Source: Ceratothoa steindachneri (Eukaryota > Arthropoda > Malacostraca > Isopoda > Cymothoidae). Taken from it: DNA of 64,000 nt. The notes beneath the pieces are model-generated. The model saw only the letters and a program-made list of their open reading frames with translations. It searched no databases and was not told where the DNA came from. This document shows positions 23,001 through 34,236 of this stretch, piece by piece. A program made the translations under genes and the position numbers. How positions within the stretch are numbered: position 1 is the first letter of the stretch; each line of letters begins with the position of its first letter. The stretch covers positions 63,766,780 through 63,830,779 of the forward strand of contig OZ018321.1 in NCBI GenBank assembly GCA_963969495.1, read 5' to 3'.

Positions 23001-23825
23001 AGTTCCGAGCGGCAAACATGACTAAGAGCCCACAACACCTGTCTCTATCCTGAGATAATTGTTAAGCTACGTCAAGTGGATCATCTCTCCATAAAACCGA
23101 TAGCTGAAAAGGTTAAACGCCCCAAAAGTGTGGTACATAATATTATATCACGTAATGATATCACAGGATCATGTATCAGTGAAGGTTCTTCTGGTAGGTT
23201 TAGGAAAACCTCAAAAAGAGGTGACCAAACTATCGTCGGTATCTTAAAAAAGACCGATACAAGACAGGCAGCCAAGATTTCCCGAGAAGTAAATAAAACT
23301 ATTGGGATTAATATCTCCAGGAAGGAAGTATAACGCCACCGAACGGAAAGATCTTTAAAATCTCGCACACCAGCAGTCAAGCCATTGAACAGCCCTAAGA
23401 ACAAACCAGGTCTGCTGATCAAAAGTCACGTGCTCTCACTTTTTCTGATTTAAGACTTTACGACCTTCAAAACTTTCAATAATTCCCGGACTAATCTTGG
23501 GAGAGCTTGGGCAATTATATCATTTGAAAGTGAATGTAGAGCAACATAGGAAATTCAAATTTCGTTAGAATCGGCCGAATAGTTACAATATTATTAACAA
23601 AACAATAAAAACAAAACGGAGACCGACCGAACGACATAGTGAGATATAGTGTCTCCCGTGACTACACTCGCACTCGAATCAAAAGCTAGATTATCCTTCG
23701 CCACTAAGCACGTTCTATGGATAGAAGACCAATGGTCCAAAGTACACTTCAGCGATAAATTGAAGTACAATTTGTTTGGTTTGGATGGCAGGAAGTTCGT
23801 CCGTCGAAGACCTAGCGAAAGATTA

Positions 23826-26133
23826 CACTGGGTAACAATGTATTTGGTGAATTGACAAAAGTACATTTTCCTACCTAATTCGAGCATACTGAATTCAAAT
23901 CTGAAATCAGATGCTCTCTAAATGCTACAGAATTTTCGTAATATAAATAACTAATATTATACAATAATTGTCATTTTATCACGCTTATCATCATGCCCTG
24001 AAGTAATATCGAATCATCCTTTTGCGTTATTTAGAAAGCAGTTTTTATTGCACAAACATTTTATTGCATATGAGAAGAAACTTGAATTACACATTAGGAT
24101 TGCAACTACTGTAATCAAACGGATGCTAATAAATTAATGACCGTACATCAGGATGGAGGGCCTCTTCTTGATTTCAATCGGGCAAAAATTTGCGTTTGTA
24201 ACTCTTTCCCCTATAAGTCTTCTCTGGCTGAGCTCTTCTAATCGTCAATCAGTAGTCCACCATCATGTTCTATCCCTTGACCTTGGTAGCACTCTTCCAT
24301 CGTCATCAAATCCTGATGGAAGCGTTTCCCTTGTTCGTCGCTCATGGCTCCCAGATTCTCTGGGAATCGGTCGAGGTGACTATTTAGGAAATGCAGCTTC
24401 AGACTCATGTGGCATCCCAGATCACGATATGCTAAAAGCATCTTAGTAACTAGATCCTCGTAGTTATGCGCTTTTTTTGTTTCCCAAGAAGTTACGAACA
24501 ACGGCAGAAAATGAGAGCCAGGCTGCCCTCTCTTTTTCATTCATGGTGTTCACGAATCTAGAATCACTCAGAAGTCTTCGGATTTGGGGACCATCAAATA
24601 CTCCTGCTTTTATTTTTTCGTATGACAAAGCAGGAAACGCCGATACTATGTACTTAAAACAATCATTGTCAGTGCTCAACGCCTTGACATACTGCTTCAT
24701 CAACCTCAGTTTGAGATGAAGTGGAAGAAAAACGATCTTCTCTCGCCTTACGATTGGCTCATTAACAATGTTTGGCATTCCTGCTTCCAAATTTCAAGAA
24801 CTGGCCAATCTTTTGGGGACCAGTATTTGTCACGGGCTCGACTGTCCCATAGACAGATATAGCATGGAAACTTTGTAGATCCCTTGTGCTGGCCAAGGAG
24901 GAAGTTGACCATATGATCCAATTGTGTTCATGGTACTTAAGTAAATCCATGACCATTCTTATGTAATCGTGAGTTTCTCGCAGGTGGACAGAGTGACCGA
25001 GAGGAACTGCACCAAAGTCATTGACATTATACAAAAGGACACGCTTGAGGCTACGCTTGGAGCTATCCAAAAACAGTCTCTACTCAGCAGGGCTATAGTT
25101 GTCAAGTTCCAACTCGATAAACAGACCAGGAACATCGTGGAAGCATACAAATTGTTTGTCTTCAGAGAAATACTCAACAAATGTACTCTCCCTTGTTTGG
25201 TAATATGATACCCGTACCGACCTGTCAAGCATATGTCTTTCACTGAACCTGGAGGCTAAAAGCTCTGCAGCTTTCTTGGAGATCGCCAAATCACGTATCA
25301 AGTCATTTAAATCCTCTTGATTGAAAGAGTGAAGAGCTAATGACTGTTTATCATCTGATGATGAATCTGCCGACTCTGAATCCGTAGACGTCCATATCAG
25401 GTACATCATTTTCATCTTCGGAGGAAGCATATCCACTGAAAATTAGAACTGGTAAAGCCTCAGAGTGAGGTACTGATCGGATCGCTGAGGGAATGTTGGG
25501 GTAGTCGATCTTGCGCCGATTTTTCTTGCCAATTCCTTTAGTATTCACCAGACAGAAATAACAGTCCGATACATGATCCTTTGGCTCGCGCCACACCATG
25601 GGGATTCCAAAAGGAAGACCATTTCTCTTCCTTTCATCCACTCACGAAGATGTTTCACTCAACTATTGCAAACACCATGTGGGGCCCACTTCTTATCTTG
25701 ATTTCCGAGAGGAACATCAAAATATGCCTTATAAGTGCGGATTACAAATTTTGATATATTGCGCCTTTGACGAACTAGCATGTAACAGCCACATATGTAG
25801 CAGAATGTGTCTGGATCATTAACGCAATTTCCTCTTGACCAAGCCATCATTCTAACATGAGGCCTGAAAAAAGAAACAATAATGTCAATATTTTGACAAT
25901 AACACTTATTACTATCTTACTACTATGTACTGTGAAGTATTTGCTTTCTACCAGCACCCTCTCTGTCTGTCCGGAGGGCAGTTTTCGGGGAAACGAGAAA
26001 ATAGAAATTACAGAATAACTATAGCATGTAGGTAAAAATAGATTATATGTTTTAAATCAGCATGAAAAGACAAATTAAAATTGGCAGATAAATCTAAGTC
26101 ACCAGAAAATGTGATTAAAATTGTTCCCCTGTG
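23826..26133 (-). mobile_element. Family-1 DNA transposon inserted in the Tc1-like element
   Basis: Ends are inverted: CACTGGGTAACAAT at 23826-23839 and, on the other strand, CACAGGGGAACAAT at 26133-26120 (12 of 14 match). TTA flanks both sides (23823-23825 and 26134-26136), which is TAA in the gene's own orientation. It carries one minus-strand gene (24174-25850). CACT-type ends with 3-bp target duplications are typical of CACTA/EnSpm-like elements; that superfamily link is inference. A second copy of the family with similar ends is at 50629-61154. Confidence 0.75.
24174..25850 (-). pseudogene. Family-1 orphan transposon protein, decayed
   Basis: From 25850 the translation reads DPDTFCYICGCY, then TYKAYFDVPLGNQDKKWAPH, GIPMVWREPKDHVSDCYFC (about 25590), FSGYASSEDENDVPD, FNQEDLNDLIRDLAISKKAAELLASR (about 25300), DSSKRSLKRVLLYN (about 25067), FLPLHLKLRLMKQYVKALST (about 24745), GVFDGPQIRRLLSD and PENLGAMSDEQGKRFHQDL (about 24335), ending YKRKFLPD near 24180. 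This order is a protein family widely repeated in arthropod genomes and usually left uncharacterised. Paired CxxC motifs suggest metal binding at the N-terminus. About 560 codons, no introns, at least six frame breaks. The location inside a transposon with matching ends supports a role as transposase or accessory protein, but I cannot identify catalytic residues. Confidence 0.75.
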
Positions 26134-26510
26134 TTATCTAGGAACTGCGCGAAGAGCAGCGTGAAGTTTGGTGGAGGAAGCATTATGGTGTAGAGCATAA
26201 TTTTGGCGGAAGCGACTGGCCCACTTGTCCGATTACAGGGCAGAGTGAATTCACAAGTTTATAAATAACTTCTGCAAACACATGTTGTGCCCCGTATGAG
26301 AGTTACCTCTGCCTAAACTGCCATTTTATGCAGGATAATAGACGATTCCACACGACAAAGTTGGTGAAGAATTTCCAGGATCGAGAGGAAGTAAGTGTCA
26401 TGGACTGGTCTGGACCTCAATCCGATTGAGAATTTGCTTAAAACGCTAAGAGGAAGAAGTAATGAGAGAAACCCAAGCACCGTTGAAGAAGTTGCGAAAT
26501 ATTAGAAGAT

Positions 26511-27069
26511 GAATGAAGAAAAATAACCCCATAAGAATGCCTTCAGTTAGTGTGCTCCTGTGGCAGAAGATGTTAGTGCGTACTTGATAGTAAAGGTCTA
26601 CATAGCAAGTACGAGTACTAATATATTGTAACAACCTAACATGTGCAATGTACATGTACAACTTATAGCCATCCTTATTATTTTATATCTGTTTGAAGCT
26701 ACTGCAAGTTTTGTGATAGAAACCTATGTAAGTGTCTGAATCATAATAGCCGTTACTGTATATGTAGGAAAACCGGTATTTGTATGGAAAAACACGTGAA
26801 TATTTAAAGAGGTTTAGAATCTCATAGATTGCAATTGCAATCTTAGTTATTCCTAAATATTTGGAGCAAGATCGGGGATTAGAAAATATACATGAATGAG
26901 TTCGTAAAAAGAGCAAGTATAGTCATAAGTACAAACTTGAACACATTTGAAGATAGTTTGACGACCAACAAGTGGGGCGCATGTGTATGTTAGGTAATTA
27001 GCAAGTGGAGCGATGGTTTTAAGGAGGCAACATGGTACAGGAGTTCATCTTCTCACTTTAAAATTACTA
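26511..27069. other. No recognisable gene
   Basis: AT-rich sequence with short chance ORFs on the minus strand; no domain or repeat recognised. Confidence 0.5.
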
Positions 27070-28060
27070 CCAGTTTTTCATATAATTTGTGGTAATGATC
27101 GTTCACAAAACCCTCGTCTTTCAACTAAAGAAAAGCGTGATAGGAGACTTGGGTCCTCAATGCACGTTTGAAGGCAGTGAAAGGGGGGAGGGGGACATAA
27201 ACGTATCGCAGTAAACATCAGTCGACATCCTTGATGAAAACATAGGAAAATGACGAACACCCGTGCAGCGCAGACGACTACGAAGAACAATCAAAGGGCA
27301 GAGCCAGAGAGTAGGGATTTCCGAGGCTGAGATAAGATCAGTGGGAAGAGTGGTAGGAAGGAGCTGCGTCATTTAAGGTTTTACATGTAAACGGACCTTA
27401 AAGAGGATTCTATTTTAGGAAGGGGGGGTGCAATTCGAGAAAAGCGAAGTTGCAGAGGATTAACGTCCTCTGTGGAGAAGAACGACGGCTGCAAAGTTTT
27501 GAACTAGTTAAGGATGTGGAATGGTGTTATCTTGTGAACCAGAGACAAAAGAGAGTAGCATTAGTCAAGGCCGAAGGTGACTAAGGCATGAATGTATTTC
27601 CCATAGCTGTCTCGTGGTGAAAGTGGGAACGAATGCAGCTGAGATTAAGGAGAGAGCAGAGAGAGGCTTTACAGACTTCGGTAACATGAACTTTGACAGA
27701 CAGCTGACTATCAAAGGCGATGTCTCTATCTTTTACTGTATCAGAAAAAGGAGATATGCTTGGCGCCAATATTAAGATAGGTAAAAATTGTTTTGCAGCG
27801 AAACATTGTGTTGGAGTTTGCACAGTAATACCTGTCTTTTTGATGGCTGAGTTTCAGAAAGTTGGTCTAGAGCCATTCATCAATGATGTTATAAGCGGAT
27901 AGTATGTTTCTATGAGTCTCAGCTTTTGAGACTGGGGAAAAAAGAGATAAATTTGCGTGTCATCATCATATAAATGAAATGATAGACCAAGACGACGCAT
28001 GAGAAGAACAATAAAAAATAAATAGGTGCGATTCAGAAGTAGACAAGAAACTGCTCTTTG
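27070..28060 (-). pseudogene. CR1/L2-like LINE RT C-terminal remnant
   Basis: Minus-strand pieces: LGLSFHLYDDDTQIYLFF (about 27990; the catalytic FADD-type site is DDDT here), IAFDSQLSVKVHVTEVCKASLCSL (about 27720), NLSCIRSHFHHETAM (about 27625) and the C-terminal end FHCLQTCIEDPSLLSRF (about 27175). These match, in order, the RT active site and tail of CR1/L2-clade LINEs. Several frameshifts. It lies just 5' (in plus coordinates) of the mariner-like remnant and is independent of it. Confidence 0.75.
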
Positions 28061-28099
28061 CAGAACAACAAAAATGTATCTCCTCTAGTTGAGATATAT

Positions 28100-28584
28100 A
28101 ATTTATTTTGTCCACTAGCTCTTCCACGTGCTTTCACTCCGGAGGGGAGCACGGGTAGGTATTTTTCCAACATTTCCACTTCCTCCTAAATTCAGATCTT
28201 TATTAGAACTACTATGGTTCGGTGGATAATATGTGGTTTGTTGGTGTGTACTTGTGATTTCACATATCTCCATAAGAAAAAATCACAAAGGGGAAGATCG
28301 TAGGACATTGGTGGCCATTCCTGGTCACCATGCAAGGATATCACTCACGGATTTTTTTTGTGGAATAATGCAAGCATTTGGCGCGAAGTGTGGCAGATCC
28401 TCCATCCTACTAAAACCAGAGGTTGCCAATCTCCGTAGCTTCCAAGTTCGGCCATAAAAGAATAGATATCATATTTCGGTAACGTTTTCCATCAATAATT
28501 ACTGAAATCCCCTCATCATCTTTAAAGAAGAACGGTCCAAGCACTCCACTTGCCCCCAAACCACACCACACAGTCGCTTTCAGT
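28100..28584 (-). pseudogene. Mariner-like transposase, C-terminal half
   Basis: Minus strand: LKATVWCGLGASGVLGPFFF (from 28582), then DGKRYRNMISIL, then EWPPMSYDLPLCDFFLWRYVKS near 28290, the last catalytic region of IS630/mariner-type enzymes. The N-terminal half is at 38091-38641. If the insertion 28590-38085 and one copy of its duplication GTATT are removed, the frame continues between halves. A frameshift lies near the end of this half. Confidence 0.8.
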
Positions 28585-28589
28585 GTATT

Positions 28590-30072
28590 TTAGGGAAATC
28601 GTCACTCTCCCGTTTTCTTCCCGTTGAGACACGGGACGGTGACCGCAAAAACATCCGGGCCCGGCACCGTGGGTCGATCTCGTAACCACAGCCCCTTGCC
28701 ACTCGTCTCTATGAAAAGCCGAACGGTTTTAAACTGCAAGATCTCCCCTACGAGTGTATTTTCAATTTCACCTCAAGTACGAAATTGGAGACGCGTTTCT
28801 CTCAAGCTCGAAGGCCAGCTGGAGCAGAGGTAAGACTTGCTGAGAAAAACCATTGGAGTAAGAACCCTCCTGCGGCCCGTCCACAAGCCTCCCCCCCTCT
28901 CCTACCTCTACCCCCAGTGAGGTGACGAGGTATAAATACCAATATGTGAGTCGCCAGGCTACGAAGTCCCGGCAATAGAGGCCGGGCTACCAAGACAGAA
29001 AAGGTAGAATACATGAGTCGCCAGGCTACGAAGTCCCCGGCAATAGAGGCCGGGCAACCAAGACTGAAAAGGTAGAATACGTGAGTCGCCAGGCTACGAA
29101 GTCCCTGGCAATAAAGGCCGGGCAACCAAGACTGAAAAGGTAGAATACGTGAGTCGCCAGGCTACGTAGTCCCTGGCAATAGAGGCCTGGGTTACCAAGA
29201 CTGGAACTAAGAAGAAGCTCATCCTCGAGCTAGTTCCTGGTTACCAAACTAAACTTTAAGTTAACTTGTTCAAGTTCAACTTACTCTCGTCAGAGAGACT
29301 CTTCCTATCCTGGTGTATCCTAAAGCCCAGGGATAGTCCTCGCCCTTGAGGACTTCCGACCGAAGAAGAAAAAGCTCTACCTCGAGACAGTTACCCGGTG
29401 GTCACACCAAACTCTAAGTTAACTTGGTTTAAGAACCAAGTTCAACCTACTCTCGTCAGAGAGACCCCGCCTATCCCGGTGTCTCCAAAAGCACTGTGAT
29501 AGTTCTCGCACTTAAAGAAGAAGACCCCCCCCCCTTGAATACCATGTAAACCCCCATCAGCTACACTCGCCAAAGTACCTTGTAACTGCCAAGTCACCCA
29601 GTCCACCTCCAAAAATCTGGTCCAAGCACGCGTCACAGGACCCACCAGATTCCTGTGCTGCCTGGGCTCATTGATTTTAAGGTCAAACTCAAACCCGCCG
29701 CAAGAGCAACCAAAGTATTTAAACTCCAGTAGAGACAATTAGCCTATTTCTTTTATATCGAAGTAAGCATCGAGTTAGCCAATATTAGAGGGTCAAGTTA
29801 ATTGAAGTCATTTTTGTGTATTTTAAATTCATAGTATTTTTGTGGTTCATGTTTTGTTTTTGTGTAGTAAATTGTTAAATTTGAAATATAAATTTATTTG
29901 GGGAATTCCTGTGCGTTTCTCTATATCCTTACGTGTTGAAGCTGGTCTTCCTTAAAAACAACAAAATTAGCACTCTTAGACAAAAGCATACTTCAAAAAG
30001 CAAGTATATCACGACCAAAAGGTATACTTCGACAAAAGTATTACTCAATCAAAAGGTTATTCTACCTAAAAG
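28590..30072 (+). repeat. LTR1 of the tandem array
   Basis: Starts TTAGGGAAATC where the other copies have TGTGTAGGGAAATC, so a few terminal bases are lost. It contains TATAAATA at 28931-28938 and four copies of a unit of about 67 bp beginning GAGTCGCCAGGCTACGAAGT (about 28948-29215). Confidence 0.85.
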
Positions 30073-30367
30073 TGGTGTCAGATGTGGGTTTTATTAGAAA
30101 GAACCCAGCAGCGTCTAATTAAGGGAGAGCAAACACGTAAAGGAATACCAGGAATAAGAGAATAATTGACGAGAGGAAAATTAGTAAAGTTAGGGGTGGA
30201 AACAATCTGAAGGTAATTGTTAGGCCCAGTGGTAAATTTGTTGTCGGAGTGGTATTACAATCAGCATATTAGTGGGATTAGGGGTAAGTTAGACTCTGCG
30301 CTATCTGGTGAGTGGCCGCATATGTACCTGAGAGTACAGCAAGGAAAAATCGACGGACAAACACAAA

Positions 30368-31715
30368 ATGGATCCAGTCGAAAGATTATACCAACAAGCC
30401 CAAAGTCTGGGACTTCAAGTCAAAAAGATGGATGACAACGTCACGGCAAAACTGAGAATAGAATGCGAAGAAGAAAGAGGAGATTTGGATAGAGAAGAAG
30501 AACAAGAAATAATACAGTTTGATAGAAAAATGGATGATATAAGAAGAGAGGGTAAAAGAGAATACGAAGCAATGGAAATACGGATGGACATAAAAAGAGA
30601 AGAAGACAAAATACAGTGGAAAATAGAAACAGAGGGAAGAAGAATACCGAGCGGAAGTAAAACAAACGAAAGAATAAGACAGTTGAAAAGAGAAGCAAAA
30701 GAACTCAGAATAAGGATAAAAAAGAAGATGATGAAAGAAGAATAAAGATAAAAATGGAAGATGAAGAAAGAAGAACCCGACGGGAATGCGAACTAACGAA
30801 AGCGGAAACAGAAGCCGAAGAAAGAAGAATGAAAAGGAAAAAGAGTCAAAAGAGAGAAGAATAAAGGTAAAAAAAGAAGTAGATGGAAGAAGAATACAGA
30901 GGGAAAAAGAACTTGCTCAAGCTGAAAGAGAAGAGAGAGAAGAAAAAGAAAGATTGCTCGCACTCGAAAGTGCATCTATCGAGAACCAGATGGAGGTCGA
31001 GGAATTTTTAGCTCTGCCTGGACCTAGGAAGGGACCATCGATGGAAACCCAGCCAAATGGGGTAACGATGGAAGAAGTAGTAAGTAGGGATGAGGTACCA
31101 GCAGGAGTACCTAAGGAAGAACCTACGAGGAGAACCCAGTTAAATGGGGTAATGATGGACGAAAGAGTAACTAGGGAAGAGGTACAAGCAGGTGTACCTG
31201 AGGAATTACCTACGAAAAAAAACAAGTCAAATGGATTGACAAGGAAGGAGGAAAGAAGTGTTAATGCGATACACCTAGGTAAAACTAGTCAGATAGTAGA
31301 CGCGGATAAGTATCCCCTACCCCTAGTAGTCTCCTCCCCGAACGGAACGTCCACGGAGTTACTATTAAAACTCCAAGTCGTAGTGAGCTCTACGCCCATT
31401 AACGACCCTGCAAGGAAAATTTTATTCGACCCCCTGAGATCGAACCCAGACACGATCTCTCCGTGTACCTGGTCAAAGGAGTACTATGGGACTCACGCTC
31501 CCATTATTTATGCAACTCTGCCAAATGGGGTGACGATGGAGCAAGACGGAAGTGTCAATGTGGTACACCCCGGTAAACCGATTCAGTTGTTAGACGAGGA
31601 TAATAAGTATCCCCTACCCCGAGTAATCTTCTCCCAGACCGAAGCATCCACGGAGTTACCACTAAAACTCCAAGTCGTAGTGATTTCCACGCCCATTAAC
31701 GTCCCTGCAAGGTAA
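30368..31715 (+). pseudogene. Gag-like ORFs, first internal copy
   Basis: ORF 30368-30745 starts MDPVERLYQQAQSLGLQVKK and continues as a highly charged coiled coil (REEEQ, KREDK type). A frameshift separates it from 30786-31715 (309 codons). The second ORF continues the coiled coil, then has three repeats containing LNGVMMDE-like cores (about 33 residues each). Two copies of a unit of roughly 97 residues follow, marked by KYPLP...STELxLKLQV...STPIN...PAR. No zinc knuckle or protease site is visible. The SVNxxH...DxxKYPLP piece resembles the integrase-RT linker of the 8185 and 53149 elements, so the unit may be duplicated linker. Confidence 0.7.
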
Positions 31716-31829
31716 AGTTTTTTCGATCCCCGGAGATCGAACCCAGACACGATCTCGCCGTGTCCTAGGTTAAAAGAGAACTATGGGATGCCCGTTCCCA
31801 GCAATTATGCCCCCCACTGCGAAAGGCCG

Positions 31830-32076
31830 CTCTAGCCATGAGGGTTAGTTTAAAAGTATACAAGTACCATAATATGGGTAGTTCCATAAGTTGGAGTACC
31901 ACTGCCATTTTGTGACTTACTTGGGTAGACTCCATAAATCGAATGGCCGACTCAGGCGAGGTAAGGTAATGGTCACAGAGCACCATTTTAATATTAGCTA
32001 CTTCAAAGGGGCCGATAAAGTACAGCCGCTCTATAAGCTGAGACGAAATACCATTGAGGGTTATGTCAGTACCTAA
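31830..32076 (+). pseudogene. RNase H C-terminal tail, first copy
   Basis: LGRLHKSNGRLRRG...EHHFNISYFKGADKVQPLYKLRRN aligns by eye with LRHSNGRIMRWSLLLQEYQF...YIKGSDNQVADALSRN at the end of the 55047 ORF. It is thus the last part of a pol gene whose integrase, RT and most of RNase H are gone. An identical copy is at 35700-35944. Confidence 0.65.
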
Positions 32077-32472
32077 TAAGCGTGAAACCATATTTTATTT
32101 TTCGTGTTAGCAGTTATCGGTAGGATTTAAGTTTTTAAAAGCTTAGAAATGTAAGGAAGTAGCTTGTTTTTTTGTTTTTGTTTTGTTGCGTGTAATCGAT
32201 GAATTAGGTTTTAGTTGTTTGAAAGTTAAATTGTATTGCGAGTATGTTAAATTGTGTTGTGTAACATACCCCTCCCCCCCCTTCCCTTTTAGGCTCACGA
32301 GGTCTGGTTCAACCCCAAGCCTGTGTACGCGCGCGCGTGTGCGCTCAAGTTTAAAGAAACTTAAAGTAAGAGAAGGCTCAAAGATATACAACACTGCTGA
32401 ACTCGACTAGGTAGAGTTAGTTGTTTGAGTTCCCGGAAGTCCCTCCCCCCCATTAAGTTCTTCGAAGGGAGG

Positions 32473-33941
32473 TGTGTAGGGAAATCATCCCTCTCTCGTT
32501 CTCTCCCCGTTGAGACACGGGACGGTGACCACAAAAAAATCCGGGCCCGGCACCGTAGGTCAATCTCGTAACCACAGCACCTCGCCACTCGTCTCTATGA
32601 AAAGCCGAACGGTTTTAAACTGCAAGGTTTCCACTACGAGTGTATATTCAATTTCACCTCAAGTACGAAATTGGAGACGCGTTTCTCTCAAGTTCGAAGG
32701 CCAGCTGGAGCACAGGTAAGGCTGGATGAGAAAACCCATTGGAGTAAGAACCTTCCTGCATCCCGTCCACAAGCCCCCCTTGCCCTCTTCTACCCCTACC
32801 CCCAGTGAGGTGACGAGGTATAAATACCAAGCACTTGGGAAAAAACGAGGTAGAATATTTGAGTCGCCAGGCTACGAAGTCCCGGCAATAGAGGCCGGGC
32901 TACCAAGACCGAAAAGGTAGAATACATGAGTCGCCAGGCTACGAAGTCTCTGGCAATAGAGGCCGAGCTACCAAAGACTGGAACTAAGAAGAAGCTCATA
33001 CTCGAGCTAGTTCCTGGTTACCAGACCTAACTTTAAGTTAACTTGTTCAAGTTGAACTTACTCTCGTGAGAGAGACTCCTCCTATCCGGGTGCATCCTAA
33101 AGCCCAGGGATAGTCCTCGCCCTTGAGGGAATTACGTAACGAAGAAGAAAAAGCTCCCCCTTGAGCCCGTTACCCGGTGGTCACACCAAACTCTAAGTTA
33201 ACTTAGTTTAGGAACCAAGTACAATTGATTCTCGTCAGAGCCTCCCCCCCCCTTCTCCTACCCTGGTGTAACACAAAGCACCTTGATAGTCCTTGACCTT
33301 AAGGACTTCCGACCGAAGAAGAAAAAGCTCCTCCTCGAGACAATTAACCGGTGGTCACACCGAAGTCTAAGTTAATTTCGTTTAAGAACCAAGTTCAACT
33401 TACTCTCGTTAGAGAGACCCCACCTATCCTTGTGTTTCCTAAAGCACCGTGTGACTGCCAAGTCATCCAGTCCACCTCTAACAATCTGGTCGAAGCACGC
33501 GTCACAGGACCCACCAGATTCCTGTGGTGTCTGTGCTCATTGAGTTTAAGGTCAAACTCAACCCTACCGCCAGAGCACCCAAGGTATTTAAACTCCAGTA
33601 GAGACAATTAGCCTATTTCTTTTATATCGAAGTAAGCATCGAGTTAGCCAATATTAGAGGGTCAAGTGAATTGAAGACATTTTTGTGTATTTTAAGTTCA
33701 TAGTATTTCTGTGGTTCATGTTTTGTTTTTGTGTAGTAAATTGTTAAATTTGAAATATAAATTTATTTGGGGAATTCCTGTGCGTTTCTCTATATCCTTG
33801 CGTGTTGAAGCTGGTCTTCCTTAAAAACAACAAAATTAGCACTCTTAGACAGAAGCATACTTCAAAAAGCAAGTATATCACGACCAAAAGGTATACTTCG
33901 ACAAAAGTATTACTCAATCAAAAGGTTATTCTACCTAAAAG
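32473..33941 (+). repeat. LTR2 (shared middle LTR)
   Basis: Begins TGTGTAGGGAAATC and serves as 3' LTR of the first unit and 5' LTR of the second. It has the TATAAATA promoter-like site at about 32819 and two copies of the 67-bp unit. The PBS-like sequence follows at 33942. Confidence 0.85.
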
Positions 33942-34236
33942 TGGTGTCAGATGTGGGTTTTATTAGAAAGAACCCAGCAGCGTCTAATTAAGGGAGAGCA
34001 AACACGTAAAGGAATACCAGGAATAAGAGAATAATTGACGAGAGGAAAATTAGTAAAGTTAGGGGTGGAAACAATCTGAAGGTAATTGTTAGGCCCAGTG
34101 GTAAATTTGTTGTCGGAGTGGTATGACAATCAGCATATTAGTGGGATTAGGGGTAAGTTAGACTCTGCGCTATCTGGTGAGTGGCCGCATATGTACCTGA
34201 GAGTACAGCAAGGAAAAATCGACGGACAAACACAAA

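Larger units (their letters stand above)
23018..26510 (+). mobile_element. Tc1-like transposon, interrupted
   Basis: N-terminal pieces: EIIVKLRQ...LSIKPIAEKVKRPKSVVHNII (23060-23145), a helix-turn-helix, and GRFRKTSKRGDQTIV (23190). Middle: KARLSFATKH...DQWSKVHFSDKLKYNLFGLDGRKFVRRRPSERL (23685-23825). The sequence then jumps to 26140, where KFGGGSIMV (about 26167), MQDNRRFHTTKLVK (about 26328) and a DLNPIENLLKTLRG-like segment (about 26415) complete the C-terminal part in order. A 2308-bp element lies between (23826-26133), and a smaller unmatched piece lies at about 23410-23680. Stops show it was decaying. Confidence 0.82.

Noticed and set aside
28945..29215. CRISPR-like array
   Set aside because: The 67-bp units are contiguous tandem copies inside an LTR, without unique spacers, in a eukaryotic context.
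30415..30975. Minus-strand hydrophobic ORFs that look like membrane proteins
   Set aside because: They arise from the purine-rich coding strand of the Gag-like coiled coil; the same shadows recur at 34255-34843.
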